A stretch of DNA of 64,000 bases, taken from positions 734,451-798,450 of the forward strand of contig CAJNOP010000081.1 of assembly GCA_905250075.1 (NCBI GenBank), in the 5' to 3' direction. The stretch comes from Rotaria sp. Silwood1. Lineage: Eukaryota; Rotifera; Eurotatoria; Philodinida; Philodinidae. Made by a program: the position numbers and the translations under genes. The notes below the pieces were generated by a model that worked only from the letters and a program-made list of their open reading frames with translations, was not told the origin of the DNA and made no database searches. The stretch's first letter is position 1. The number at the start of each line of letters is the position of its first letter. Positions 48,090 through 59,781 of this stretch are shown here, one piece after another.

Positions 48090-50966
48090 TGTCGTAAAAG
48101 AAAATGACAAAGCTGATCAACTATAATGTTGATCAAGCAAGAAGTAAAAAAGAAAAACACTCGACTATGTACTTAATACTATTTTCATTTCATTCAGATT
48201 TTCTCTCTTTACATACACACTCTCACATCTATTCGATCGACTATTTTGATTTTATAGTTAACGATGGTTATAAAAATTGATTTTTTCTTCAATATCTGAT
48301 GAATAGATAAACATACGATGTTCTTCTAGTGGATCATAATCAATCGTCAAAGGTAATCATTTGTCAACAATACACATACAGTAGATTTGGCTTCCTAGTT
48401 TCAATACAGAATGAAGAAACAAAACTTGCTCATTGACGAACAACATAAAAAGAGAAGAAGAAGAAAGAAAAAAAGAAAAATTGATTTTTTGCTTTATGTC
48501 GATTTGCCATGTTTTGTTTACACAGTAGGCAGAGCAATGCCACCGCTATAGGAGTTCTTTCTACTTTTCTTCTTTTTTTGCTTTCTTTCAAATTGCATCA
48601 AGTAATTTGACCGCTTGAAATATTGATGATGATGATGATGGCAGTAGTATGGAATATTGTACACCAATCAGTAAAATCAAACGCACACATGCAAAACAAA
48701 GTACAAAAAAAAGGGCAACAATCATTATTGATTAAATAACAAAGAAAAAAAGTCGCATTTTTTTCAAGTATGAAATTTTTTCAAAAACAAAAATTTTTCT
48801 TTTTCCTTTTTTTATGTGAAACTAGAATAAGATTTACATATTTCACAAAAAAAAAAAAGATAAGTAATTTACAATTTAATACTTTTCATCCATTATTTTT
48901 GTAGGAAAATCAATCATTATTGTTTTTTCTACAATCCTAAAAAGAAAAGTATTGAAATTCTGATTGTATTAATTAAAAATATATCATTTTCCATCATGTT
49001 TGTCATGTGATTAGGTTTCCTCTTATATTAAATTTATTAAAGCAGACAGACTTAATAAGACTAATTGATAGTACAAATTAAATGAGATTCTTTTGTTTCT
49101 ATTTTAAATCTAATATTACAAGGATGATCAAAATTCAAGTAGACGTTATCAAATAATCATATTATTCTAAGATGTCGGTAATTCGAAATTGATTTTTAAT
49201 GTTTGTTTGTTGCAATTAATAGAGTTCATTGAGTTAAATATAAAAACGTTGTTTTTCACATATTCCAACGATGTTTTTTGTAGTGAAAAGTTAAGTTAAA
49301 AAATTAGAAAAAAATTGGAATACGTCTACAATATAAAATGTCAATAGTTTTAATACTTATCTGAGTTTTGTTTTTGATTCTACTCGTTATATAGTTCAGA
49401 AGAAAAAAAAAATAATGCATGCTTTTTGAAAAATATTGTTTGATTGTAGTGCAAATTCATTTTTTTTAATATGATATCGAAAATCTCTAAGTACGAATTT
49501 GTATTCAAAAATTTTGACTACCACACAGTCAGTTCTAAAATAAACGAATATCATATTAAGAATTAATGCAAAAATCTGCATCGAATAATATATTTAATAC
49601 TCAAAAATAATCTGTCGGTATACTCTCACTTGTGCTTTCTCAAAGTATAAAATCAGTAAATAACAATACTAAATTTGCTGATATGTGAAGAATTGAAAAT
49701 GTGTGGGATATATCGAATGAGAAAGTTCGTAGAAAAGAGTGTCTGATAGATAATACTGTATCAATTACAATTGATCATACAGAGCATGTTCATACACACT
49801 GAGTTTTATTATAATTTATTCTCTTTTTTTATAAAAACTTGTCTTGTAAAATTTTTTTTCATAAGATGTTTACAAGTATTGCTAGTTAAGAAACCAAGTT
49901 GTCACAAAAAAAATCAAGTACGACAATGTATGTATGTTAATCTTGTTCATAAATATCAATACTGACTTTAGTTAAAGAGCTTAAACTTTGAATCATTCAA
50001 GAACTTGATGAGAAATGTAGAGTGGTCGAAAAGTCATTTTATCCAAGAAAAAGTTCAATACCTCCGCCATATTTAAAATAAATGAGCTAATTCTTTTACG
50101 ACTAATATGTGTTCATAGGTCATATTTGTTAGAGAAACATTGATAAATACTGTTTTGAAATATTGTCGTTGACTTCATTAAAAGAACGGTAACATTTTAT
50201 GATTTATGAAACAGTTGCCTAACTTTTTCCATGGCAATAAAACTAAACTATATTTAGCTCTCTTTATTAATTCTTCGCACAAATATTACTTTGTCTGATA
50301 TTTATATCACAGATATATTTTTTATTATTCATTGTATCCAGAAACTTTCAGCGATAGATTCCAATTTTAAGACACCGTATATAATAAAAATTTCAGTCTC
50401 TTGCGTCAAGAAAAAGTATGGTAGTTGATAATTTATGCTCAGTTATTATGAGACATCTTTTTATGGCAAATAAAATTGAATGCAAAGTTCGAAAAAATAT
50501 TAAGGCTATTGAAACTTGTTGTTTTTGGCATAGTTGAATTTTTATAGTTTTTTTTTCTGTTTTGTTGTTAATTAATTTTCACTATAAAAACATCGTCTGT
50601 ATATTTTCAAAACAACATTTTTATAGGTAACTCAATAAGATCTATTCAATCATAACAAAAAAAAAACATTTTCTCAAATTTCGAATTGTCGGCGTCTTAT
50701 TTCTAAAGTAAAGTTTCATGTATACGAAAAAAAACAAGCAGATATTGATATGAATATTTCAATCAATTGCAAAAGAAAAAAAAACAATTTCGTTGATCAT
50801 TTCATTTCTTTCTTTTTTTTTTTGTTAAACAAATAGCGTGTTAATCATAAGCATGCATAAATGAAATGTGTAATAACATAACTTTCTTTTGTAGATGATT
50901 TTTGTTAAATAGTAAAAAAAAACAAATAACGAAAACAAATAATAATAATAATAATAGAAACAAAAA
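48090..50966. other. Intergenic region before importin-7
   Basis: About 2.9 kb with no gene seen. More than half of it is taken up by the palindromic element listed separately. Confidence 0.45.
49160..50710. mobile_element. Large fold-back element (about 1.5 kb)
   Basis: A long imperfect palindrome centred near 49935. The left arm from about 49162 pairs with the reverse complement of the right arm ending about 50710: TAAGATGTCGGTAATTCGAA against TAAGACGCCGACAATTCGAA, then ATTGAGTTAAATATAAAAAC against ATTGAGTTACCTATAAAAAT, ACGATGTTTTTTGTAGTGAA against ACGATGTTTTTATAGTGAAA, and TCAATAGTTTTAATA against TCAATAGCCTTAATA. Similarity fades toward the centre. No transposase frame. Confidence 0.65.
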
Positions 50967-53900
50967 TCATTTTTGTTGATTTTGAAGTATGTTAATTATT
51001 GGACCATTTGTAGCAAAGTTAAAATTCGTTGGTTGTCCAGCAGCAACTGATGGTGAAAAGTTATAACCACCGGCATCACGAATTTTATTTGATTCTAATA
51101 TATTCAAAATAAAAGATTTTAGAAATAAAAAAAATAATAGAACAAAATTTACCTTTTTCTTGTTTTCTTTTTTCTGTATAGTGAATTATATTTTGTATTT
51201 GTGTACGTTGTTCTGGTGTAAGACTTTGTAATAATGCTTGATTATAACCAGTTGTATCCGATTGAAGTTCTATTAAAAAAAAAAAGGAAAAACAGATTTT
51301 TTACAAAAAAAAAAAGAATTGCATTTTTTTTGAATGATATACTTTGTAAACTTTCACAAAATATTTGAAATTCATCAATATCTTCATTAGCTTCAAGTAC
51401 AGTTGAATATGATTCGAGATCAGTTTCATCGATATCAAAATCACTGCCATCATCATCGTCATCATCATCACCAGCACCTTCAAGTCCATCACCAGACATT
51501 TCATGATCAGATGCCTTGATTAAAAAGAAAAAATTTTCAATATATTTTTTTTTTCATCATTTTTTATTTTAATTTTAAATTCATACTTTTCCTTTAAGTT
51601 TTTCAAGAAAATCATCTTCATGTTCAATAGTTTCATCTTCACCATCTTCAATTTCTAAGAATAAAACAAATTTTATTCTTATATTAATTTCTATGATCGA
51701 AATTTTTACCGCTAGCAACTGAATCATCATCATCTTCATCAGTTTCATCATCACTATCCTCTTCATTATGTTGATAAGTCTTCATTAAACCTTCATAAAC
51801 TTGAATACAATTAGGTAAAATTTTTGGTACAATATTTGATATAGCTGAATAATAATTAGCATCAATACGTAATAACGTACAAAGACCAAGTGCACAAACA
51901 CGACGATCATGAATACCAGCAAATAAATGACAATCAGTCATCCATTGATTAAAAAAATTTGCTATTATAGTTTGTGTAGTTGGATCATTTGTAACAACTG
52001 TATTTAATGTTTGAAAAAATCTATCAGGATTAAGCCATAATATAACAATAAATACTTGAATTAGCATTAAACGTAATTCACTAGTGATCATATTACGTTG
52101 AAAACGTTTAGCAATTAATTGAACAATTGCAGGTAGTGCCTTGGAGAAGAAAAGAAAAATAATGAATCAAAAAAATTTCTTTAATTAAAATAGAAATTCG
52201 CATACAACAATCATATTATCTTGACATTGAAGAATAACAACTTCAATAAGTTTAGCTGCATGTGCTTCCGAATCTTCACCCAAATCATTGACGATTACCT
52301 ATAGAGAAAATAATATTAATTGAACTTCATTAGATAGTTCTGCAAATGTCAATGAAAATGAAAGCATTTTTTCTAGGAAACTTTTTGTTTCAGATTTTTC
52401 GAATATTGCTCTAATTCGAGTAAAACGGCTTTAACTCTTCAGCAGTAGGTCAAGAAAACCAATTCTTTTTGTTTTTTTTCTAATTTTACATGAAAGTCTA
52501 TTCGTAGCCACAATATGACGTCAAATGGTGTCCAACAGTTCCATATGTTTCCTCGTTGGTAAACACCTGTCAAACTGATAATGAATAATCATAGTTTGAT
52601 AATGCAATGTCAAAGTTGTCTTATTACATCGTTTTGTTAAGCGTACTGATTAACATTTTCTGAACTTTGTAGCGCTCAAACAATCGATGACAGACATGTT
52701 TATCTGTTCCGATCTGTATGAGGTAACAGATATTGAGATGTCTGTTATTTGTCCATTTTTCTACGCATTCTCTGGCATATTATAATTAACATTTTTTTTC
52801 CATTATCATGAGATACACATCCTATATATAAATACTGCCAAGATTTCAACGAATGTTTGTAAATTCTTTTCGTTTATATTCAAATTACTTCGATGAAATA
52901 TTATCTTTTTTTTCTATATTCTGCCAATACATTTATGTGATTTTCTTTAATTACTTACATGTTTACACATTTCAAAAACAATTTCAAGCCGATCAGGTTG
53001 TGATAAAAATGATGGTGTATCATTAACAACATAATTATGTAAACAATTCATAATTTCTAAATTATAGAAACAGAAATTTATGAACAAAAAAAAAAGACAA
53101 ATTTTCGTCGATGTTCTCTTACCAGCAAAGTAATCAGCAGCATCGCGATAAAATGCTTCTTTAAGTAAATAAAATACTTGCCACATTAATGGACTAATTG
53201 TATTAATTGTTAATGTATCAATAAGTGTTAAAATTTCTTCATAAAAATCTAAAATCAAATAGAAAAAGAATAATTCAACTTTAATTCAAACGAATAAGAA
53301 CTTTAAGATTTACCAAGAATACCATCACGCAATACCACAACAATAATTTCATAAATACTTTGTTCAATTTGTGCAAGTAACTAATTAAACAAAAAAAAAC
53401 AAAACAAGACTCTGCAAATCTTTTCTGGATATTCTCAAAATTATGCTCACTTCTGGTTTTTCTCCCATACAACTAACAATAGTATCTAGGGTATTTAATA
53501 CTCCCATAGCAGCAACAGTTTTTTCTTCGGCTTTTGTTTCATCACTCGGTGTAGTTTCTGAAGAAATAACATGTTTAAAAAATTCTACTAATTGTGATGT
53601 CATTTGTACAGCAATTGGCTGTAAATCTTGATCGAATAGACCAACAATTTTTTGTAAAACAATCATAACATCATCAATTTCTGTTTTACGAATTATTTCA
53701 ATAATACGCATAACAATTATTTGTAAATGTGGAACAATAATTGCTCTATCTTTTTCATTAGCTTCTGTATCAGATAAAAATAAATTTAATGCCATTGCTG
53801 CTTCAACTTGTACTGGTAATGATGTATCATTACATAAACAGTGTATTAAATTTGTTAAACAACGTGATGAATTCTCGATATTGTTGTATTCCAATTTTGA

Positions 53901-56900
53901 AAAATTTCTTAATGCATAACAAGCACGTGCTCGAAGATATGCTACTGGACTTTGCAATTCAGGAAATAAATATTGAACAATGATATTTTCTAATTGATTG
54001 GCAAAAGTTTTTTTCTTTATAAGAACATTTCCAATAACACCTAACATGTGTAACACGCCATCTTTTTGTTTCGTTGATATTGTATCATTATGAATGATTG
54101 TACCAAGAAAACTAACAGTTTTCATTAAAACATCTTTTCGTTTGGCTACAGCATCAGCTAAAAATAATTCAGCAGCTGAAACTGGACTTATATATTCATC
54201 GAGAATATCTAAATTAAAATACATTTATTAAAAATAAAGTTTTTTTTTTTTTTTTTTTTTTTCATTGATTTATTAATAATATACCAAGACGAGCACGAAC
54301 AAATTCAACAGGTTCCTCATTAAATAATTCAATATCATCATCACTAATACATAATAATGGATAAATAATATCTTGAATTAATACAACAATATTATTTTGA
54401 ACAATTTTCCATGAAAATGCATGACGAACACTAAAAGAAAGATGAGATAGAAAATAAAAATTCATTTTATTAAATTACCTTTCACGTAAATAATTAAGAC
54501 AAAGTTGTAAGACACGTGATGAAACATAAACTTTTTGTCTATATGTTTCAAGAATACCAAAAATAAGTTGAATAACTTTAGCTAAAAAGAATAAGAAAGA
54601 AATTCAATAAAAATAAAAAAATAAAATTCAATAAATGTCATACCTGAATAACCTTTTAAATAAAAATTAGCAAATTCAACTTTTTCATGTGTTTGTCCTT
54701 TAGGTAAATTAGCTGGTGATCCATGTCTTTTAGAGAAAAACAAAATGATAAAAAATACTTTTGTATTACTTTGATTATCTACCTTTCAAATGTTCGAATA
54801 AGAATATGTAATGCCCATTTTTTACATTTCCACCATGGATGTTCAGCTCGATCATCTTCATCAAGTTGATCTAAACGTTCAGGTAAACGTCTTTCTAAAA
54901 TCATACAACATGTATCAAGCCATGAAGCCATTGTTTGAGTTGGTAATACTCGAAAACTAAGATGAAGCTAAAAAAAAATATTATATATTTTGTTTATTTC
55001 ATCAATAAAATCAAATATAATAAGATGTAGGCTCAACATTTTTTGTAATAAGATCTTCATATGAAAGAAGATGAATACTTTTCAATGTATAACATATTTG
55101 AAAATCAGAAAGATACTCGTAACTTGCATAAAAACCATGCGAAAGTTTATATTCACCGATATGCAACTTTCGAAAGAATAGAATCTGATTTGTTTTACGG
55201 AAAAAAATTTTAATAATGAAGCAAAAATGTTACATTATGAGTTTCTTCATCGTTTAAAATGTTTATTAGACATGTAATCTTAGCCGACGAAAGCAAAATA
55301 AAATTCTGGCAAACTCTAGTTAATCTAGCTAAGGTTTTTCATACAGTTCTCTGTTACTTGTAATAGAGAATCTTCAATTCAATTCATTGAAGATATATGA
55401 TTCAATATTTACTTGGATAAAACTCAATGCTTCCTCATAAACGTTATTCTCAGCTGGCGAAGACAGGAGAAAATATGAGCATTTATACAAAAGTAAATGT
55501 AATGTAGGCTTTTGTTTTCTAAAGCTTTGCGGCTCGCCATCTATGATCTATGAATAATAATGGCAGCAATATATTCATTAAAATAGATTTGATTCATAGT
55601 TATAGTAGTAAGAAAACTTTTTACTATTGTTCTATTGAAAAATTTAAGAATGAACAAATCATTGATTATTTGCATTAATTTCTTTTTGTATAACTGTTTT
55701 CTTCTGTTGACTTCAATGATAGTTCATAGAATATGACTAACATTGATGTTCAACTTTGTTGTTATCTTATTAATATTTCTTTGTTTTTTGTTTTCCACTG
55801 TACTAAAATATGCACTCAAATAGCTTATTTACTTCAACCTTGTACTATAGATAACATAATAAAAAGTTAATAATTGACATGACAATCTATCAATACCTCA
55901 CTTGTATTACAAACATCCTTTGTTGTTGAAGAATATAATACTCGATAATCTAAACAATCAAGCACTTGAAACAGTATAGACTAAATGAAGATGACTCCTA
56001 CGCAGAAAAACTTTTGTTTCAATACTTATGAGTAGGCGTTGACAAATTTATCTATGATGAAAGTGATATTTTACTTCGACAAAAAATGAAACATAGGACA
56101 AATGCTTTTTTTTCTAACTACAGCTAAAATGCATACCGATAAAGTTATGTTTTCAATTATTTCTTTTATACCTTATGTAGAATTAAAATTTAACAGAACT
56201 AGATTAGCATGCGAAAGTTTTGGCACAACATTTTAACTCATTTCAATCGGTTAGAATCAGAAATAGTTCGTCAAAATCAGACTTTTTCATTCGTTGAAAA
56301 GATATATTCAGGATCTTCTTTCATAATGAGATCGACAAACTATCATCAAATTATTCCAAAATAGTGGTTGCACAGAATACTATTTTCTCTTTCTATTGAA
56401 ACCTATCAAATTCGAAATGCAAAACACTTTTTTAATGGCTCGGTTTTGCAGAGCAAAATTTACTCTACAAGTCTTGCACGACAGATTCTTTAGCATTTTT
56501 AAAAGCAGCTTTTGAAAAAAAAACGATATTTTTAGAAACGCTAATTTTTATACATACTAGCTCTTTAGTAGAAACGCATAGACAAGATTTCACATAAACT
56601 AAGGACTGTACAATAACCTCTATGTTCTTTTGTGTAGACACAAGTTTGAAGTGCTTCACAAAATTTACTAATAGTTGTCCGACTATATTTTTGGAAAGAA
56701 GACCAGAGAGAAAAATCTGATTCTAGCGAACTAACTAATTGTTTTTTAGTGGGCGAAAAATACTTGAATATTTTACGCTAAGATTTTCGCGTCATAGATT
56801 ATATCGATGATTCTATGTATTAAGAAAAGTACCAAAATTTATCTAAGAAATCTTATCATTTTCTATCATAAATATAATCGCAAAGTATTAATCTATGAAA

Positions 56901-57893
56901 AAGAATTTCTAAAATATAGAATTCAAAATAGAAAACTTTTATATAAACCTGAGTATAAGCATGAAAAATTTTCAAAATAAGTTTTTGTATCATTGCTGAT
57001 TGATCTGAATCATCATGAGCAAATAATTGCATAAAACGTTGATGAAGCATTGGTAATATAACAAGCATAACATCATCCATAGGACCACGATCTTCAACTT
57101 TTTTATATCTAAAAATTTCCTTCATGATTAAATCAAACTAAAACAATTATGAAAAATACATACTCATAATATTGAACAAGTGTATAAAAAACCAATAAAA
57201 CACTATTCCATGTTTCAATATTATCCGTTGAAAGACATGTATGAATTTGATTCATGAATTGTGGCCATTTAGATGGAAAATCACATTTAATCAACGTACC
57301 TGCTGCTGTGATCAATTGACATCTTAAATAATAATATTTTTAACTTCGAAAATTTATTTAAATAAATGGTTTGTTTTTTTTTTCTAACCTTAATGGATCT
57401 TTGAGACGTATAATAGCATCAATAAGAACATTTCGTAAATAATCTTTATCAGTATCAGATATAAGTGAAGGTTTTTGAGACTTTTCACCATTTGTTTTTG
57501 TAATATCAACATTGACTGCATTAGCTAATGCAAGAATATCTAGATCAGTTGTTGCACTTAGATCACTACCATCGGACCAATATGTATTAACATGATTTTT
57601 TAAATAGATAGCTCCTAAAAAGAGAATGAATTCTTTGAGTTAATTTTGTTTTTATTGAAAACATTAAAATTAAATACCAGCTTGTCGAGCACCCATATCA
57701 CATTGTTCATTGAGAATAATTTGAATGAGACATGGGATAAAACCGGGTGTTTTACAAAACTAAACAAAGAGTTTATTGTTAAATAAAAGCTTAGAATAAA
57801 ACAATATACTTGAGCAAGTTTTTCTTCAGCTTGCTTGCGAGTTTGAGGTGCAAGTGTTGCTTGAAGTGTTTCAATTACTGGAACAAGATCCAT
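50967..57893 (-). CDS. IPO7: Importin-7/8-type nuclear import receptor
   Basis: Karyopherin-beta that carries cargo such as ribosomal proteins and signalling factors into the nucleus with RanGTP control. Nineteen exons on the minus strand from 57893..57810 to 51094..50967, all in frame, total about 1,094 residues (human IPO7 about 1,038). Exons include 57614..57389, 57322..57164, 57108..56949, 54967..54783, 54430..54285, 54208..53451, 53248..53123, 52139..51710 and 51514..51343. Diagnostic blocks: RQAGAIYLKNHVNTYW (importin-beta N-terminal), YYEYKKVEDRGPM, HPWWKCKKWALHIL, ISPVSAAELFLAD, EAAMALNLFLS, EDSEAHAAKLIEVVILQC and DRRVCALGLC. The C-terminus is very acidic (long Asp/Glu runs) then AGGYNFSPS, as in IPO7/8. 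The acceptor TTTATCTCTTTAG ends 13 bp before the ATG. One 1.8 kb intron lies between the PWWKCKKW exon and the exon ending HAYTQ. IPO7 and IPO8 cannot be told apart here. Confidence 0.92.
52299..52958 (-). other. 660-bp intron of importin-7
   Basis: Longer than its neighbours; no exon, RNA gene or palindrome was recognised in it. Confidence 0.45.
54968..56948 (-). other. Very long intron of importin-7, with a possible eroded fold-back
   Basis: Two kilobases. The segment near 55063 (TATGAAAGAAGATGAATA) has an inverted partner near 56310 (TATGAAAGAAGATCCTGAAT in complement), with weaker pairing on both sides, so a decayed palindrome of about 1.3 kb (55040..56350) may be present. A minus-strand frame at 56465..56659 is unsupported. 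Confidence 0.4.
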
Positions 57894-57906
57894 CGTAGTT
57901 GTTGTT

Positions 57907-59211
57907 CTAAAGAGATAAATTAGCAGTAATTATAAAGAATATAAGAGAAAAGTTAAAGATAAAACGAGTATTTCTTAACTAAATTTTTTAAGGAAAGAGA
58001 TAATTTTCCAGTTTTAATGAATAGTACAATACTATATATGGATAAAAGCATCAGACTGAATCGGAAAAGCATTTTTCCTTTGAAGAAGTCTCAGTTACAA
58101 AGTCCTTCTGTACCCATGATGGAACAATAGCTTAAGAAATACAAAGTTAGGATGACGACAGTTTAATTGCACAAGAAAGATTGGATAGTTTAAGGTAAAA
58201 TACATAGACAAATTGGATAGATCGATTAGTCTTGAAATTTTATTTAAATTAAAATACATTTTTAAAGAAAATTTTTTTCTTTTTTCATAAATATGAGCAA
58301 AAAAAAATTATAATTTTAGATATTTTTATTTGTATATAGATGTCACTTTTATGACTCATAGATTCTAGCCAGCTGTTTGTTCTCTCGAGGTTCGATTAGT
58401 TATTTTGTTTTGTTATCATATCTTTCATTTGTTTGTGTCTATTTATAATCTTTATCAACTTATATATACAGATATTTCTATGTATATTTAAAAAGAATTA
58501 AAAGTAAAATCTATTTGAAATTCTCTTCTCTATTGAAAATTGATTTTGTCAATAAAAAGAAAAACATTGGATATCAGCTTTTGTTTGAACATGTTATTGT
58601 TTTCTTTTCTTTCTATCTTCAAAATGGGATATAGAAAATTTATTTTAGAATATTTAATTGTTTTGTTCTTGATGACACACATCTTATAGATGATTCAGAA
58701 ATATGTTTTTTGTTATGAATAATTCTTAAGTCTAAACAATCAGTGTATACTAATGATGAAAATAATTATAATAAAAATACATATATATATATATATATAG
58801 AAATATATGTACACATGAATAATAGTTCTCTTTTCTGTCGTTTCTTTTTTTTTTTTCTTTCTTCCATGTCAGACAGTTGCAGAGAGTTCGTTACGGGCAG
58901 AAGAACAACTCTAGTGATGAGAGGATATATTAGCGATGATATATATTAGTGCAAAGAATTTTATCCTAGTGCATGCGTTTTTCCTGTTCGCACAACTATC
59001 GCCCACCACCTCCAGCCTATCGTCTTACTGTTGTTATTTATTCGCTTTCTCTGTTTTTTTTGCTTATTTGGTGTGTTTTTTTTCCTTTTTTTTCTCTCTA
59101 TTATTACGTACTAGTGTGCTATTGATATTCTCGTAGATTCTCTATTTTCAACCTTCGTTTTTTCTACTACAAATAGATAATATTTTATACAAGTTGCTGT
59201 TTTTTGCTTTT
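57907..59211. other. Divergent intergenic region IPO7-profilin
   Basis: AT-rich with a TA repeat near 58783..58799 and poly-T runs. Presumably holds both promoters. Short frames on the plus strand (58743..59136) are biased in composition and unsupported. Confidence 0.4.
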
Positions 59212-59258
59212 AGATTGTTAACTAAAGCCATTCTTTAGGAAGATATTTAAAATTTCTA

Positions 59259-59781
59259 ATGGCAGGCTGGGATCAGTACATAACAAATTTGACAAGTCAA
59301 GGCATCACACATGCCGGAATATTCGGTGCTGATGGATCTCGATGGGCTGCATCTCCAAATTTTCCGGTTGGCTTGTTTGTTTCTCTCTCTCTCTTTTTTT
59401 TTTTATTTATTTATTTCTGTTAATGTTATTGTTTAATGAAATATTTTCTTTTTTGTTTAGAACATTAATAATCTTAAAGAAGAAGTGCCGAAAGCTTTTT
59501 CTGCAAAACCAGAAGGCATTGTAGTTAATGGTGAAAAATATATTTTTATTCGTAGTGCAGAAAATTTTGCTATCCTTCGTAAAAGTGCCGATGCAATGGT
59601 TATTGTGAAATTAAATCAAGGTATAATAAAAGACAAAGAAGAATTCTAAATAATTATTTTTTTTTTCATTTATTTCTTTGTTCTAGCTTATATTGTCTCA
59701 ATTGGTATCAATCAAAAACCTGAAATGATAATCGGAGCCACAAGCAAGATGGGTGAATATTTGAAAAATTGTGGCTTTTAA
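59259..59781 (+). CDS. Profilin
   Basis: Small actin-monomer-binding protein that also binds poly-proline and phosphoinositides. Exons: 59259..59366, 59461..59620 and 59687..59781, 120 residues. The N-terminus MAGWDQYITNLTSQGITHAG and the block DGSRWAASPNF are typical, giving the Trp residues of the poly-proline site. Later blocks: GEKYIFIRS, LRKSADAMVIVKLNQAYIVS and the C-terminal helix GEYLKNCGF. Intron 1 uses a GTTGGC donor, less usual than GTAAG. The acceptor TTTTTTGCTTTTAG ends 45 bp before the ATG without an obvious nearby donor. Confidence 0.92.
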
